NCBI GenBank assembly: GCA_021786915.1
Contig: JAJYMP010000027.1
Coordinates: 1-22,848 of the forward strand
DNA from: Chloroflexota bacterium
GTDB taxonomy: Bacteria > Chloroflexota > Limnocylindria > Limnocylindrales > CSP1-4
DNA: 22,848 nucleotides
Direction of reading: 5' to 3'
Below the pieces are notes generated by a model. That model saw only the letters and a program-made list of their open reading frames with translations. It did not search any database and was not told the DNA's origin. The translations under genes were made by a program, and so were the position numbers. This document shows positions 14,935 to 21,636 of this stretch, piece after piece. The first letter of the stretch is position 1. Every line of letters starts with the position of its first letter.

Positions 14935-15366
14935 ATGCTCAGCACAGCCGTTGCCCACGCCGTTGCCCGATCCCTCGCCGCCGGCGTCCTGGTCGTCTCC
15001 GGTGCGCTCGGCGCAAACGCCGTCGCCTCCCAGCCGGCGAGCCCACACGATGCCAGCCCCGGCGTCACGTCCTCGGGGCCATCGTCGGTCGCGGCCAGCC
15101 GCGCGCCCTCCCTCGCGGTGCCGTCAGGGACCGCGGCCCCGTCCGCGATGCCGACGTCCTCCGCGACCCACCACGCCGTGGCCGCGATGACGGCCCACGG
15201 CGCCGAGCCGACGCACCACCCGGTCGCGACGGCTACCCCGCACCGGTCGGACGCGATGACGACGCACCACGCCGACCCGACGGCCTCGCCGCATCCCGCC
15301 GGGACGCCCTGTCCGGACGGGGGCTCCGGTCACGACGCGGGCCACGACGGGATGGGCCACGGCTGA
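14935..15366 (+). CDS. Exported His-rich low-complexity protein
   Basis: This 143-residue protein has a signal peptide (about 1-31, hydrophobic core AAGVLVVSGALGANAVA) and then a Ser/Pro/Ala/Thr-rich body. The second half is full of His: SATHHAVAAM, EPTHHPVATATPHR, MTTHHADPTASPH and a GHDAGHDGMGHG end, with a single C near PCPDGG. Such tails bind Cu(II), Zn or Ni in exported proteins. GAGG lies shortly before the ATG. No family is recognised. It lies directly ahead of the sigma/anti-sigma pair, whose anti-sigma also ends in SHHP repeats, which suggests a shared metal. It may be a periplasmic or cell-wall metal buffer. Confidence 0.65.
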   Translation: MLSTAVAHAVARSLAAGVLVVSGALGANAVASQPASPHDASPGVTSSGPSSVAASRAPSLAVPSGTAAPSAMPTSSATHHAVAAMTAHGAEPTHHPVATATPHRSDAMTTHHADPTASPHPAGTPCPDGGSGHDAGHDGMGHG

Positions 15367-15565
15367 CGGTCGCCCGGCCACGCCAAGCCGGCATGCCGCA
15401 GCCGCAAGGCATACCCTCACGCTGATAGATCGAGGGGCAGGCCATGACGCGTCCCGCGTCTCGACGACGCCACCCGGCAGCCCCGGCCGGAGGAGCCGCG
15501 CCATTCCAGGCCTCAGCAGCGCGACAGTCGACCGCCACGCCGCCGTTGTCCGCGACGAGCTCGCC

Positions 15566-16165
15566 GTGCGGGCCGTGCGGGCCGTGCTCGACGGCGACCG
15601 CGAGGCCTTCTCGGCTCTCGTTGAGCGCGACCTGGCGGCGGTCCTCCGCACCTGTCACCGCGTCCTCGGCAACGCGAGCGACGCGGAGGACGCCGCGCAG
15701 GAGGCCTTCGTGACCGCCTTCCGCTCGCTGCCCGACTGGCGCGGCGACGGCCCTTTCACCGCCTGGGTCTCGCGGATCGCCGTCCGCATCGCCGTCCGCA
15801 GGGCCCGGCAGCGGCGGCCCGTCGACTGGATCGACGTCGCGGCGCTCGACGGCCCCGACGAGATCCTCGAGCCCGGCGGCCGCCGGGTCGCGCGGCACTT
15901 CGCAGCGGCCTCGCTGGACGCGGCGGCCTCGGCCGACCCGGGGCACGCCGTCCCTGCCGCGGAGGAGGCCGCGGCGGTCCGCGAGGCCTTGCGCGGGCTC
16001 GAGGAGCCGTACCGGGAGACCGTCGCGCTGCGGTACTTCGGCGGCCTCACCGTGCCGGAGATCGCCGAGGCGTGCGGTCGGCCGCAAGGCACCGTGAAGA
16101 CCCACCTGCACCGCGGGCTGCTCCGGCTGCGCGACCGCCTGGACGCGGTGGAGGGCGCGCGGTGA
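15566..16165 (+). CDS. ECF-type RNA polymerase sigma factor
   Basis: This 199-residue protein has both sigma-70 regions. Region 2 spans about 14-80 (AFSALVERDLAAVLRTCHRV; DAEDAAQEAFVTAF; FTAWVSRIAVRIAVRRARQR), and region 4 spans about 135-195 (LRGLEEPYRETVALRYFGG; VPEIAEACGRPQGTVKTHLH). It would direct RNA polymerase to its own promoter set when released by the downstream anti-sigma-like protein, whose GTG overlaps the sigma stop by 4 bp. The called GTG has a poor ribosome site. The frame stays open upstream, and an ATT at 15503 has GGAGGAG seven bases before it, so the true N-terminus may be about 21 residues longer. An ATG at 15444 lies in another frame. Confidence 0.88.
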   Translation: MRAVRAVLDGDREAFSALVERDLAAVLRTCHRVLGNASDAEDAAQEAFVTAFRSLPDWRGDGPFTAWVSRIAVRIAVRRARQRRPVDWIDVAALDGPDEILEPGGRRVARHFAAASLDAAASADPGHAVPAAEEAAAVREALRGLEEPYRETVALRYFGGLTVPEIAEACGRPQGTVKTHLHRGLLRLRDRLDAVEGAR

Positions 16166-16827
16166 CCGGGCGCGGCGAGTTCACCCCCGAGGAGGCGGCG
16201 CGGATCCGGTCGGCCGCAGCGGCGCTCGAGCGCACTGCCCTCGACGAGGGCCGCGGGCCGCGGGCCGACCTCGCCCGCGACATCATGGCTGCCCTCGCCG
16301 ACGAGCCTGCGCCCGCCCCCGTCGCCGCGATGGCCGCGGCGGCGCGCGCGCGCCGCCCGTCCGGCGTGCTGTCGGGCCTGCGTGACGCGTGGCGTGTGGC
16401 CCTCGGGTCGGGGCGGCCCGGTGCGGTCCGGGCCTCGTCCGCGCTGGCCCTCCTGGTCGCCCTTGCTGTCCTCGGCGGCGTTGGCGGGGGCGCGGCGGCC
16501 GCCGCGTGGGTCGCGACGCACCCGGCCCCGGCGCCGTCGCCGCTCGTGTCGCCGGCGCCGCCGACCGGCGTGCCCCGGGAGACGCCGGGGCCTACCCATC
16601 CAGGCGTGACGCCCGAGCCGGCCGGCTCGCCGTCGACGACGCGAGGGCCCTCGGGCATGCCGAGCGCCATGCCGACGGCGATGCCGACGACCATGCCGGG
16701 CAGGACGGCGATGCCCACGATGCGGCCGACCGCGAGGCCCACCCGCACGCCGATGCCGACGTCCGCCCCGACCGCGATGCCGATGCCGAGCCACCACCCG
16801 GAGCCGAGCCACCACCCGGGCGGCTGA
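16162..16827 (+). CDS. Anti-sigma-like membrane protein with Met-Pro/His-rich outer domain
   Basis: This 221-residue protein starts at GTG overlapping the sigma stop (GTGA). Residues 1-88 are a charged, helical cytoplasmic part, the expected sigma-binding side, without the HxxxCxxC zinc motif of ZAS anti-sigmas. One membrane helix lies at about 92-117 (ALALLVALAVLGGVGGGAAA). The outer part is Pro/Thr-rich and from residue 165 becomes a Met-Pro repeat (GMPSAMPTAMPTTMPG, later MPTMRPT and TAMPMPS), ending in two SHHP units. Met-rich and His-rich outer tails bind Cu(I)/Cu(II) in known copper proteins, so this could be the sensor part. Its anti-sigma role is inferred from operon position and topology. 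Confidence 0.7.
   Translation: MTGRGEFTPEEAARIRSAAAALERTALDEGRGPRADLARDIMAALADEPAPAPVAAMAAAARARRPSGVLSGLRDAWRVALGSGRPGAVRASSALALLVALAVLGGVGGGAAAAAWVATHPAPAPSPLVSPAPPTGVPRETPGPTHPGVTPEPAGSPSTTRGPSGMPSAMPTAMPTTMPGRTAMPTMRPTARPTRTPMPTSAPTAMPMPSHHPEPSHHPGG
16657..16824 (+). repeat. Degenerate ATGCCGACG coding repeat
   Basis: Within the 3' end of the anti-sigma-like gene a 9-12 base unit of the type ATGCCGAcG recurs irregularly, giving Met-Pro-Thr/Ser-Ala repeats. It ends in two copies of AGCCACCACCCGG. Slippage could expand or contract it. Confidence 0.7.
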
Positions 16828-16928
16828 GGCGCGATGCTCGGTTCAGCGGCCGCAGACTGACGCTTGAGTGGCCGAGACCGCGGGCCCGCGGGCTCGCGAC
16901 CGAGACCGTACCGCCTTGTTCACGCAGG

Positions 16929-16965
16929 TCGACTGTCGCCCGAATATGGTTGTAGAATGCAACGA
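16929..16965 (+). promoter_or_regulatory. Probable leaderless promoter with overlapping palindrome
   Basis: TAGAAT at 16953-16958 fits a -10 element, and TCGACT at 16929-16934 is a weak -35 at 18 bases. The expected start site falls on the ATG at 16965, so the mRNA would lack a leader. An imperfect inverted repeat GTTGTAG-A-ATGCAAC (16949-16963) covers the -10, a natural operator for the MarR product itself. Confidence 0.5.
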
Positions 16966-17417
16966 TGTCGGCAACCAGCGACGCGCTAGACGTGGCCCAG
17001 CTCCAGATCCATGTGACGGCGTTCGTCCGGGCCTTCGGGCTGCTCCAACCCGATTGGACTCCGTGCGGACGCCCGGTCGCAGTCTCCGAGGCCCACGCTA
17101 TCGCTGAGCTCGAGCGCGAGGGCCCCCTGCCGCAGCATCATCTCGCGGCGCGGCTCCGACTCGAGAAGAGCACGGTGAGCCGCTTAGTCAGCCGGCTCCA
17201 GGGCCGGGGTTGGGTCGAGAGGGCACGACGCGACGACGATGGCCGCGTCCTCTGGCTCGAGCTGACCGTGGCGGGCAGGGCCGCGGCCGCCGACTTAGCT
17301 GCGGCCCGGCAGGCCAAGTTCACCCAGATCTTGGACGCGATCCCGGCTCGGGATCAGAGCGTCGTCGTGGAAGGGCTGCAGGCCCTCATCCGTGCCCTCG
17401 GCAGCGATCGATGCTGA
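16965..17417 (+). CDS. MarR-family transcriptional regulator
   Basis: This 150-residue winged-helix regulator has VSEAHAIAELEREGPLPQHH (about 40-59), recognition helix LEKSTVSRLVSRLQ (66-79) and wing ERARRDDDGRVLWLELT (85-101). Flanking N- and C-terminal helices would form the dimer interface. It has C34 near the start of the DNA-binding core, H58-H59, and a C-terminal Cys. MarR proteins are usually dimeric repressors released by a ligand, metal or oxidant. No ribosome site precedes the ATG, and the -10 spacing suggests a leaderless mRNA. The next frame, a decayed YHS gene, overlaps its end. Its position among metal genes hints at metal or redox sensing, but this is inference. Confidence 0.9.
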   Translation: MSATSDALDVAQLQIHVTAFVRAFGLLQPDWTPCGRPVAVSEAHAIAELEREGPLPQHHLAARLRLEKSTVSRLVSRLQGRGWVERARRDDDGRVLWLELTVAGRAAAADLAAARQAKFTQILDAIPARDQSVVVEGLQALIRALGSDRC

Positions 17418-17574
17418 CGCCCGCGTGACCGCCGACGTCGCCGGGGCCGACAAGAAGGGCCTCGCCCGCGAGCACGAAGGCCGGCAGTACGTCCTCTGCG
17501 GCAAGGGCTGCGACCTCGGGTTCGGCGACGACCCCGAGGCGTTCCGCGCTGTAGTCTTCACCCCCTCGATGTAG
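17392..17574 (+). pseudogene. Decayed YHS-domain gene, lacking the CGM motif
   Basis: The frame encodes KKGLAREHEGRQYVLCGKGC and GFGDDPEAF, nearly the same as the YHS protein at 12097. The N-terminal DPVCGMTVD of that protein is replaced by IDADARVTAD, so the first metal-binding cysteine is gone. The C-terminus also differs, and a Tyr at the second cysteine pair is Asp. It overlaps the MarR gene by 26 bases and has no clear start or ribosome site. It is probably a duplicated and eroding copy; a small translated protein with altered binding cannot be excluded. Confidence 0.65.
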
Positions 17575-17610
17575 CTGCCGCAGCTCCCGCACAGAGGTCA
17601 TTGGTGACGA

Positions 17611-18246
17611 ATGACCCCGGGCAAGCACGCTAAGGTCGAGGCGGCCGCCGCTGCACATGGCGACGTCACCGTGGATATGCCGTCGGCGTGGGAGTCGTGG
17701 GCCCGCCATCTCGTCGAGATGGTGGTCGTCATGATGTTGGGCATGATGGTCCTGTCGTACCCAGTGACGGCGATCGCGGGCGCCTTGGGTTACCGGGATC
17801 TCGCCTCTTCGATGCCTGGCGTCGCGATCCTCCTGATGGCGGCCGAGATGACGCTGCCGATGGCGCTCTGGATGGCTTACCGCGGTCACCGCCGCCGGGC
17901 GGTCGCCGAGATGTCAGCCGTGATGGCCGCGCCAGCCGCCGCACTGGCCGCAGCCACGGCGCTTGGGCTCGCGCTGGGGACGGCGCTGGTGCCCATGTAC
18001 CACGCGGCAATGATGGTCGCCATGGTCGGCTTCATGTTGTTCCGGCGTGACGAGTACTCGCGCCACCCGTCAGGGGGCACACCGGCGGGTCTGGCGCGCC
18101 GAGCGCGCCCAAGCGTAGCGGACCACCCGCGAACGACACCAGCCGACAAGCTCGACCACGACGGCCGCGCTCCTGAGGCGCTCCGCGGCGCGCCAGTGCC
18201 GCATGAGCTCCCGGTGCCCTGCGTTGACGCCGAGACCGCGAGGTAG
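17611..18246 (+). CDS. Met-rich four-helix membrane protein of unknown function
   Basis: This 211-residue protein has helices at about 34-58, 68-91, 100-125 and 128-145. The helices are unusually rich in Met: VEMVVVMMLGMMVLSYP, then LLMAAEMTLPMALWMAYRGH, then HAAMMVAMVGFMLF. Intramembrane or interfacial Met and His (H34, H93, H131) could coordinate Cu(I). The last 60 residues are a hydrophilic tail rich in His and Arg. No family is recognised with certainty. It lies 36 bp after the decayed YHS frame and may be co-transcribed with the MarR gene, which could regulate it. Ribosome site GAGG near 17595 is weakly placed, so the start is uncertain. Confidence 0.68.
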   Translation: MTPGKHAKVEAAAAAHGDVTVDMPSAWESWARHLVEMVVVMMLGMMVLSYPVTAIAGALGYRDLASSMPGVAILLMAAEMTLPMALWMAYRGHRRRAVAEMSAVMAAPAAALAAATALGLALGTALVPMYHAAMMVAMVGFMLFRRDEYSRHPSGGTPAGLARRARPSVADHPRTTPADKLDHDGRAPEALRGAPVPHELPVPCVDAETAR

Positions 18247-18361
18247 GGACGGGAGGCCAGCGGCACACCGCACGCGCTCGTCGCAGGGCGTCACCCGCCG
18301 GCCGCCGTCACTGACTGCTGCCGACTGAACCTCTATCGGCCGTGGTGCGCGCTGCGCGACC

Positions 18362-19480
18362 TCAGGCGACCGGCAGCCGCACGGTGAAGGTGGCCCCCAG
18401 GCCGCGGCCCGGACTCGCGACCGCGACCGTGCCGCCCATCGCCTCGACTAGCGACCGCGTGATCGCGAGCCCCAGACCGCTGCCGCCGACCTCCCTCGAG
18501 CGGGACGGGTCGACGCGGTAGAAGCGGTCGAACAGCCGGGCAGCCTCGATGGGGTCGAGGCCGGGGCCATCGTCGCGCACCGCCAGGATCGCCTCTCGGC
18601 CCTCGGTGGCCAGCCCCAGTGAGATCGAGCCGCCTTCGCGGCCGTAGCGCAATGCGTTGCCGATGAGGTTGTCGAGCACCTGCGCGAGACGCATCGGGTC
18701 GGCAAGGAGTCGGACGGGGGTCAAGTTGGTCCGGATGGCAATCGAGCGAGCGGCGGCGGCGGCTTGATGCCGCGCACGGGCTGACTCCAAGGCCTCGGCC
18801 GCGTCCATCGGGACTGGCTCGAGCCGGAGGTCCCTGGACTCCGCCCGCCAGAGGGTCGCTAGGTCGTCGACGAGTCGCTCGAGGCGGGCCGTCTGCTCGC
18901 CGAGCACGCGCCACGCCTCGGGCCCTGGCTCGAACACGCCCGCGTCGAGGCCTTCGATGTACCCGCGGGCCGAGGCGATTGGCGTCCGCAGCTCGTGGGC
19001 GACGTCGCCGATCAAGTCGCGACGGCGCCGTTCTTCCGCGGCAAGCTCGGCGGCCATCAAGTTGAACGACGCCGCGAGGTCGCCGAGCTCGCCGCCCGCG
19101 GCCGGGACCGGGTGCATGTAGTCGCCTGTGGCGACACGCCGGCTTGCGGCAGCGAGGTTGTCGATGGGCCCGGCGATGCGGGTGGCGAGGAGGATCGATG
19201 CGACGACGGCGACGACCACCGCGGCGGCGAGGCCGAGCCAAATCGCCGTCGCGACCGCGTCGCCGAACGCCGACTGCAGCAGCGGGTCCATCATTCCAGA
19301 CGAGCCGCCCATCATGCCGCCCGACCCGCCCGTCATGCCGTTCCGGCCCATCGCGTCGTCGAAGGCTCGGGGCGCCGCCACCCAGACCCCTGCGACCGCC
19401 GCGGTGACGCCGGCACCGGCGACCGCGAGGTTCGCGGCGAGCAGCCGCCAGCGGAGCCGACCCAGGTCTGGCCTGCTCAC
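18362..19480 (-). CDS. Sensor histidine kinase with Met-rich extracytoplasmic loop
   Basis: This 372-residue kinase has TM1 at about 12-34, an outer loop 35-77, TM2 78-100, HAMP 100-152, phospho-acceptor H162 in DVAHELRTPIAS, an N-box at N271-N275 (DNLIGNALRYG), a G1 box (DDGPGLD) and a G2 box (GGSGLGLAI). The short loop contains GRNGMTGGSGGMMGGSSGMM, with six Met in about 20 residues (M44, M49, M56, M57, M63, M64), a credible Cu(I) or Ag(I) site. This differs from CusS, whose sensor domain is larger. Its ATG overlaps the stop of the response regulator by 4 bp. It is the last gene of the SHOCT-cupredoxin-regulator-kinase operon. Confidence 0.93.
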   Translation of the reverse strand: MSRPDLGRLRWRLLAANLAVAGAGVTAAVAGVWVAAPRAFDDAMGRNGMTGGSGGMMGGSSGMMDPLLQSAFGDAVATAIWLGLAAAVVVAVVASILLATRIAGPIDNLAAASRRVATGDYMHPVPAAGGELGDLAASFNLMAAELAAEERRRRDLIGDVAHELRTPIASARGYIEGLDAGVFEPGPEAWRVLGEQTARLERLVDDLATLWRAESRDLRLEPVPMDAAEALESARARHQAAAAARSIAIRTNLTPVRLLADPMRLAQVLDNLIGNALRYGREGGSISLGLATEGREAILAVRDDGPGLDPIEAARLFDRFYRVDPSRSREVGGSGLGLAITRSLVEAMGGTVAVASPGRGLGATFTVRLPVA

Positions 19481-20178
19481 CGGCCGGCGGTCCGCAGCCG
19501 GTAGCCGACGCCGCGGACGGTCTCGACGAACCTGGGCCCGGACGGGTCATCGCCGAGTTTGCGGCGCAGGTTGGCGACGTGGACTTCGAGCGAGCGCTCG
19601 CCACCGAGCCAATCCTCGCCCCAGGCCCGGTCGAGCAACTGCTGGCGCGTGAGGACGACGCCGGGGTCCCGAGCGAGCGCGGCTAGGACGCCGAACTCTG
19701 TGGCCGTGAGGTCGACGCGGGCGCCGTCGACCGTGACCAGCCGTCGTGCCTCGTCGATGTCCAGCCCCCTGGGTCCGCTGGGCTCGGCGGGGGGTGACTG
19801 CCGGCGCCGCCGGAGGAGGGCTCCAACACGGGCAGCGAGCTCGGCGGCGGAGAACGGCTTCGTGACGTAGTCGTCCGCGCCCACCTTCAGGCCAACGATG
19901 CGGTCGAGCTCCTCAGTCCGTGCCGTCAGGAGCACCACCATTGGGTCGGAGAACGAACGAACCTGCCGTAGCACCTCGAGCCCGTCGAAGCCGGGCAGCA
20001 TGACGTCGAGCACGATCACGTCGGGCTCGAGCCTGCGCGCCGCCTCCACCGCCGACGGCCCGTCCTCGGCCTCGGCCACGCTGAGCCCGTCGCGCTCGAG
20101 GAAGCCCCGCACGACCGCGCGAATGGGCGGCTCGTCGTCGACGACAAGGACGCGCGGCGGGCGGTCGTGCGGGGCCAT
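19477..20178 (-). CDS. OmpR/PhoB-family response regulator
   Basis: This 233-residue regulator has a receiver domain (1-122) with acidic residues in VVDDEPP, phospho-acceptor D58 in IVLDVMLPGFDG, T85 (LLTA) and K107 (TKPF). The C-terminal winged helix (about 135-230) shows DLTATEFGVLAALARDPG, LLDRAWGEDW, SLEVHVANLRRKLG and VRGVGYRL, typical of OmpR/PhoB. It is the partner of the overlapping kinase gene. This class binds tandem 10-11 bp direct repeats, which matches the boxes at 2004, 4061, 6501, 14431 and 21130, including one at the head of its own operon. Its gene begins 16 bp after the cupredoxin gene. Confidence 0.95.
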   Translation of the reverse strand: MAPHDRPPRVLVVDDEPPIRAVVRGFLERDGLSVAEAEDGPSAVEAARRLEPDVIVLDVMLPGFDGLEVLRQVRSFSDPMVVLLTARTEELDRIVGLKVGADDYVTKPFSAAELAARVGALLRRRRQSPPAEPSGPRGLDIDEARRLVTVDGARVDLTATEFGVLAALARDPGVVLTRQQLLDRAWGEDWLGGERSLEVHVANLRRKLGDDPSGPRFVETVRGVGYRLRTAGR

Positions 20179-20194
20179 GGGTGGATCGTAGCCG

Positions 20195-20740
20195 TCAGCC
20201 GACGACCGTGATGGTCCCCCGCATGCCCGCCTCGTAGTGGCCGGGCGCGTGGCAGGCGAAGGCGTACGGTCCCGTTCCGTCGAAGGTGTAGGTCACGGAC
20301 TTGGTCTGCATCATCCCGATGTCCGCAACCTCCGGCGTGCCGGACTGGTCCGCAGCCACGGCATCGGCCGGGCCGACCATGAACTCGTGGACGAGCCCGC
20401 CCATTGAGGTCACCTCGAAGGTGACGGTCTCGCCCTTGGCGACCGTTATCGTCGACGGGCTGAAGGCATAGCCAGGGCCGGCGAGGACGCGCACGACGCG
20501 AGGCGTCGACGTCGTGCCGGCCACGAAGCCCGACTCGCCGGGGCCGGGCGCCGACTGGGTTCCGAAGCCGCCCATCATCCCACTTCCCACCGCGCCGCCC
20601 ATCATGCCGAGACCGCCGCCGCCCATCATCGAGACGCCGAATCCGGCACTGCCGCCGCCGCCAACGAGGAACCCTGCGCCGATCATCACCGCGCCGGCGA
20701 CGGCAAGCACCGTTCCCGCGATACCCAGACGAGCGCTCAT
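20195..20740 (-). CDS. Membrane-anchored or secreted cupredoxin with Met-rich linker
   Basis: This 181-residue protein has a signal or anchor helix at about 8-28. A Gly/Met linker has MM pairs at 38-39, 46-47 and 55-56 (GVSMMGGGGLGMMGG). The cupredoxin domain at about 82-181 has ligands H118 (LVHEFMVG), C163, H168 and M173 (FACHAPGHYEAGM), a full type 1 copper set like that of the lipoprotein at 11168. The ATG overlaps the SHOCT stop by 4 bp. Gene order SHOCT-cupredoxin copies that at 4172-5018. In this operon it may present copper to the Met-loop kinase or buffer it outside. The linker's GMMGG units echo the kinase's loop. Confidence 0.92.
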   Translation of the reverse strand: MSARLGIAGTVLAVAGAVMIGAGFLVGGGGSAGFGVSMMGGGGLGMMGGAVGSGMMGGFGTQSAPGPGESGFVAGTTSTPRVVRVLAGPGYAFSPSTITVAKGETVTFEVTSMGGLVHEFMVGPADAVAADQSGTPEVADIGMMQTKSVTYTFDGTGPYAFACHAPGHYEAGMRGTITVVG

Positions 20741-21042
20741 CGTCCCGCCTCCAGGGCCTGCTTCGTGGCGGCGAACTCGTCGGCCGTGATCTCGCCGCGG
20801 GCGAGGCGGATGCGGAGGATCTCCATGGCGTCTGGAACAGGCTGCGCAGCGGACGGGGCAATGAACGACTGGCCCGGAGTGCCCGCGCCTGCCGTGGACC
20901 CGCCCACCCGGGCGACCGCCCAAGCGATCAGCAGGATCAGGCCGACGACTACCGCAATCCCACCGAACATCATCAGCCACCCGCCGAGTCCGTAGCCGAG
21001 CCCGAGCCCGGTGCCGTATCCCATCATGTCTGTGGTCTCCAT
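20737..21042 (-). CDS. Small SHOCT-domain membrane protein
   Basis: This 101-residue protein has a Gly/Tyr/Met-rich start (MMGYGTGLGLGYGLGG), a membrane helix at about 21-46 and a SHOCT motif at about 71-98 (DAMEILRIRLARGEITADEF). The upstream ATG is listed, but GGAG inside its first codons is well placed for the internal MMGYG start at 21027, which may be the real one. It is the first gene of the operon leading to the cupredoxin, response regulator and kinase, and it overlaps the cupredoxin gene by 4 bp. It parallels the SHOCT gene at 4172, although the N-terminal parts differ. Confidence 0.85.
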   Translation of the reverse strand: METTDMMGYGTGLGLGYGLGGWLMMFGGIAVVVGLILLIAWAVARVGGSTAGAGTPGQSFIAPSAAQPVPDAMEILRIRLARGEITADEFAATKQALEAGR

Positions 21043-21112
21043 GTCTGTTGGTGCCGCTGCATGGGCACATCGAAACTGTCGCTCGCAAGGCTCAAGGCCG
21101 AGGTCGCCCTCG

Positions 21113-21131
21113 GCTCAAGAAACGATCAAGC
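21113..21131 (-). promoter_or_regulatory. 11-bp direct-repeat box, copy E
   Basis: On the minus strand CTTGATC and CTTGAGC begin 11 bases apart (21130 and 21119). A further CTTGA starts at 21096, nearly two turns on. It lies 73-90 bp before the SHOCT start, the same distance class as boxes B and C, so the regulator probably controls its own operon. Confidence 0.6.
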
Positions 21132-21636
21132 CTCGATCCGGCGCAACCTCTGGTCTATCTGGTGCCGCCGGTAGGCAGCAGTTGTTGCCGTCGCACCGTC
21201 CTCGGGGGCGAGGCGAGCAATGTCGCGGTCGGCAGTGTGGCGAAGGTCACGCCAAGAAGGCGCAGCTCGTCGGCTGTCTCGGCTCCGCGCGCCCGCACCC
21301 GCCTCCAGCCCGCTCGATCGAGTGGCGAGAACCTTGGTTGCATTGGTGGTGTGAGGCCCGTCGAGCATCGTCCAACTCGGACCCCGTCTTCGGCAGGGCT
21401 CGACGAGGCACCACACCGGCGCTTAGCCTATGGGGAGGAGGCTGCTTCGAACCCCGAAGTCCGCCGCACGTCCTTTGCGGCTGCTTGCGTCCTCCGGTCC
21501 TCCATCGGCGCCAATCGGATCCGCTGGACAATGAGGTCGGTATGGGAGGCGCTAAGCCTCTCGCCCCGACCAGTACGCATGTTCTATTTGGCCCGACTCG
21601 GGCCGGAGCGGCGCGGCACGTCCTCTCCTGCGGACG
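21132..21636. other. Gene-poor stretch with imperfect inverted repeat
   Basis: No frame here has a ribosome site, domain or steady coding bias. An imperfect inverted repeat (21348-21366 with 21398-21417) and two similar GGCGCT(T/A)AGCC words near 21418 and 21548 are the only structures seen. The stretch may be a relic of a mobile element, but no transposase could be read. Confidence 0.4.
21348..21417. repeat. Imperfect inverted repeat, 19-20 bp arms
   Basis: The left arm GGTGTG...CGTCGAGC is matched by the right arm GCTCGACG...CACACC with a mismatched middle. The arms enclose 31 bases. It could be a hairpin, a protein site or a remnant of insertion ends. Confidence 0.4.

Noticed and set aside
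15444..15713. 89-codon frame with a fair ribosome site at 15444
   Set aside because: It runs out of frame through the sigma gene and is Arg/Ser/Thr/Pro shadow; the ATG may only mark the leader.
21448..21475. tRNA T-arm-like GGTTCGAA on the minus strand
   Set aside because: The flanking stem does not pair and no cloverleaf can be built around it.
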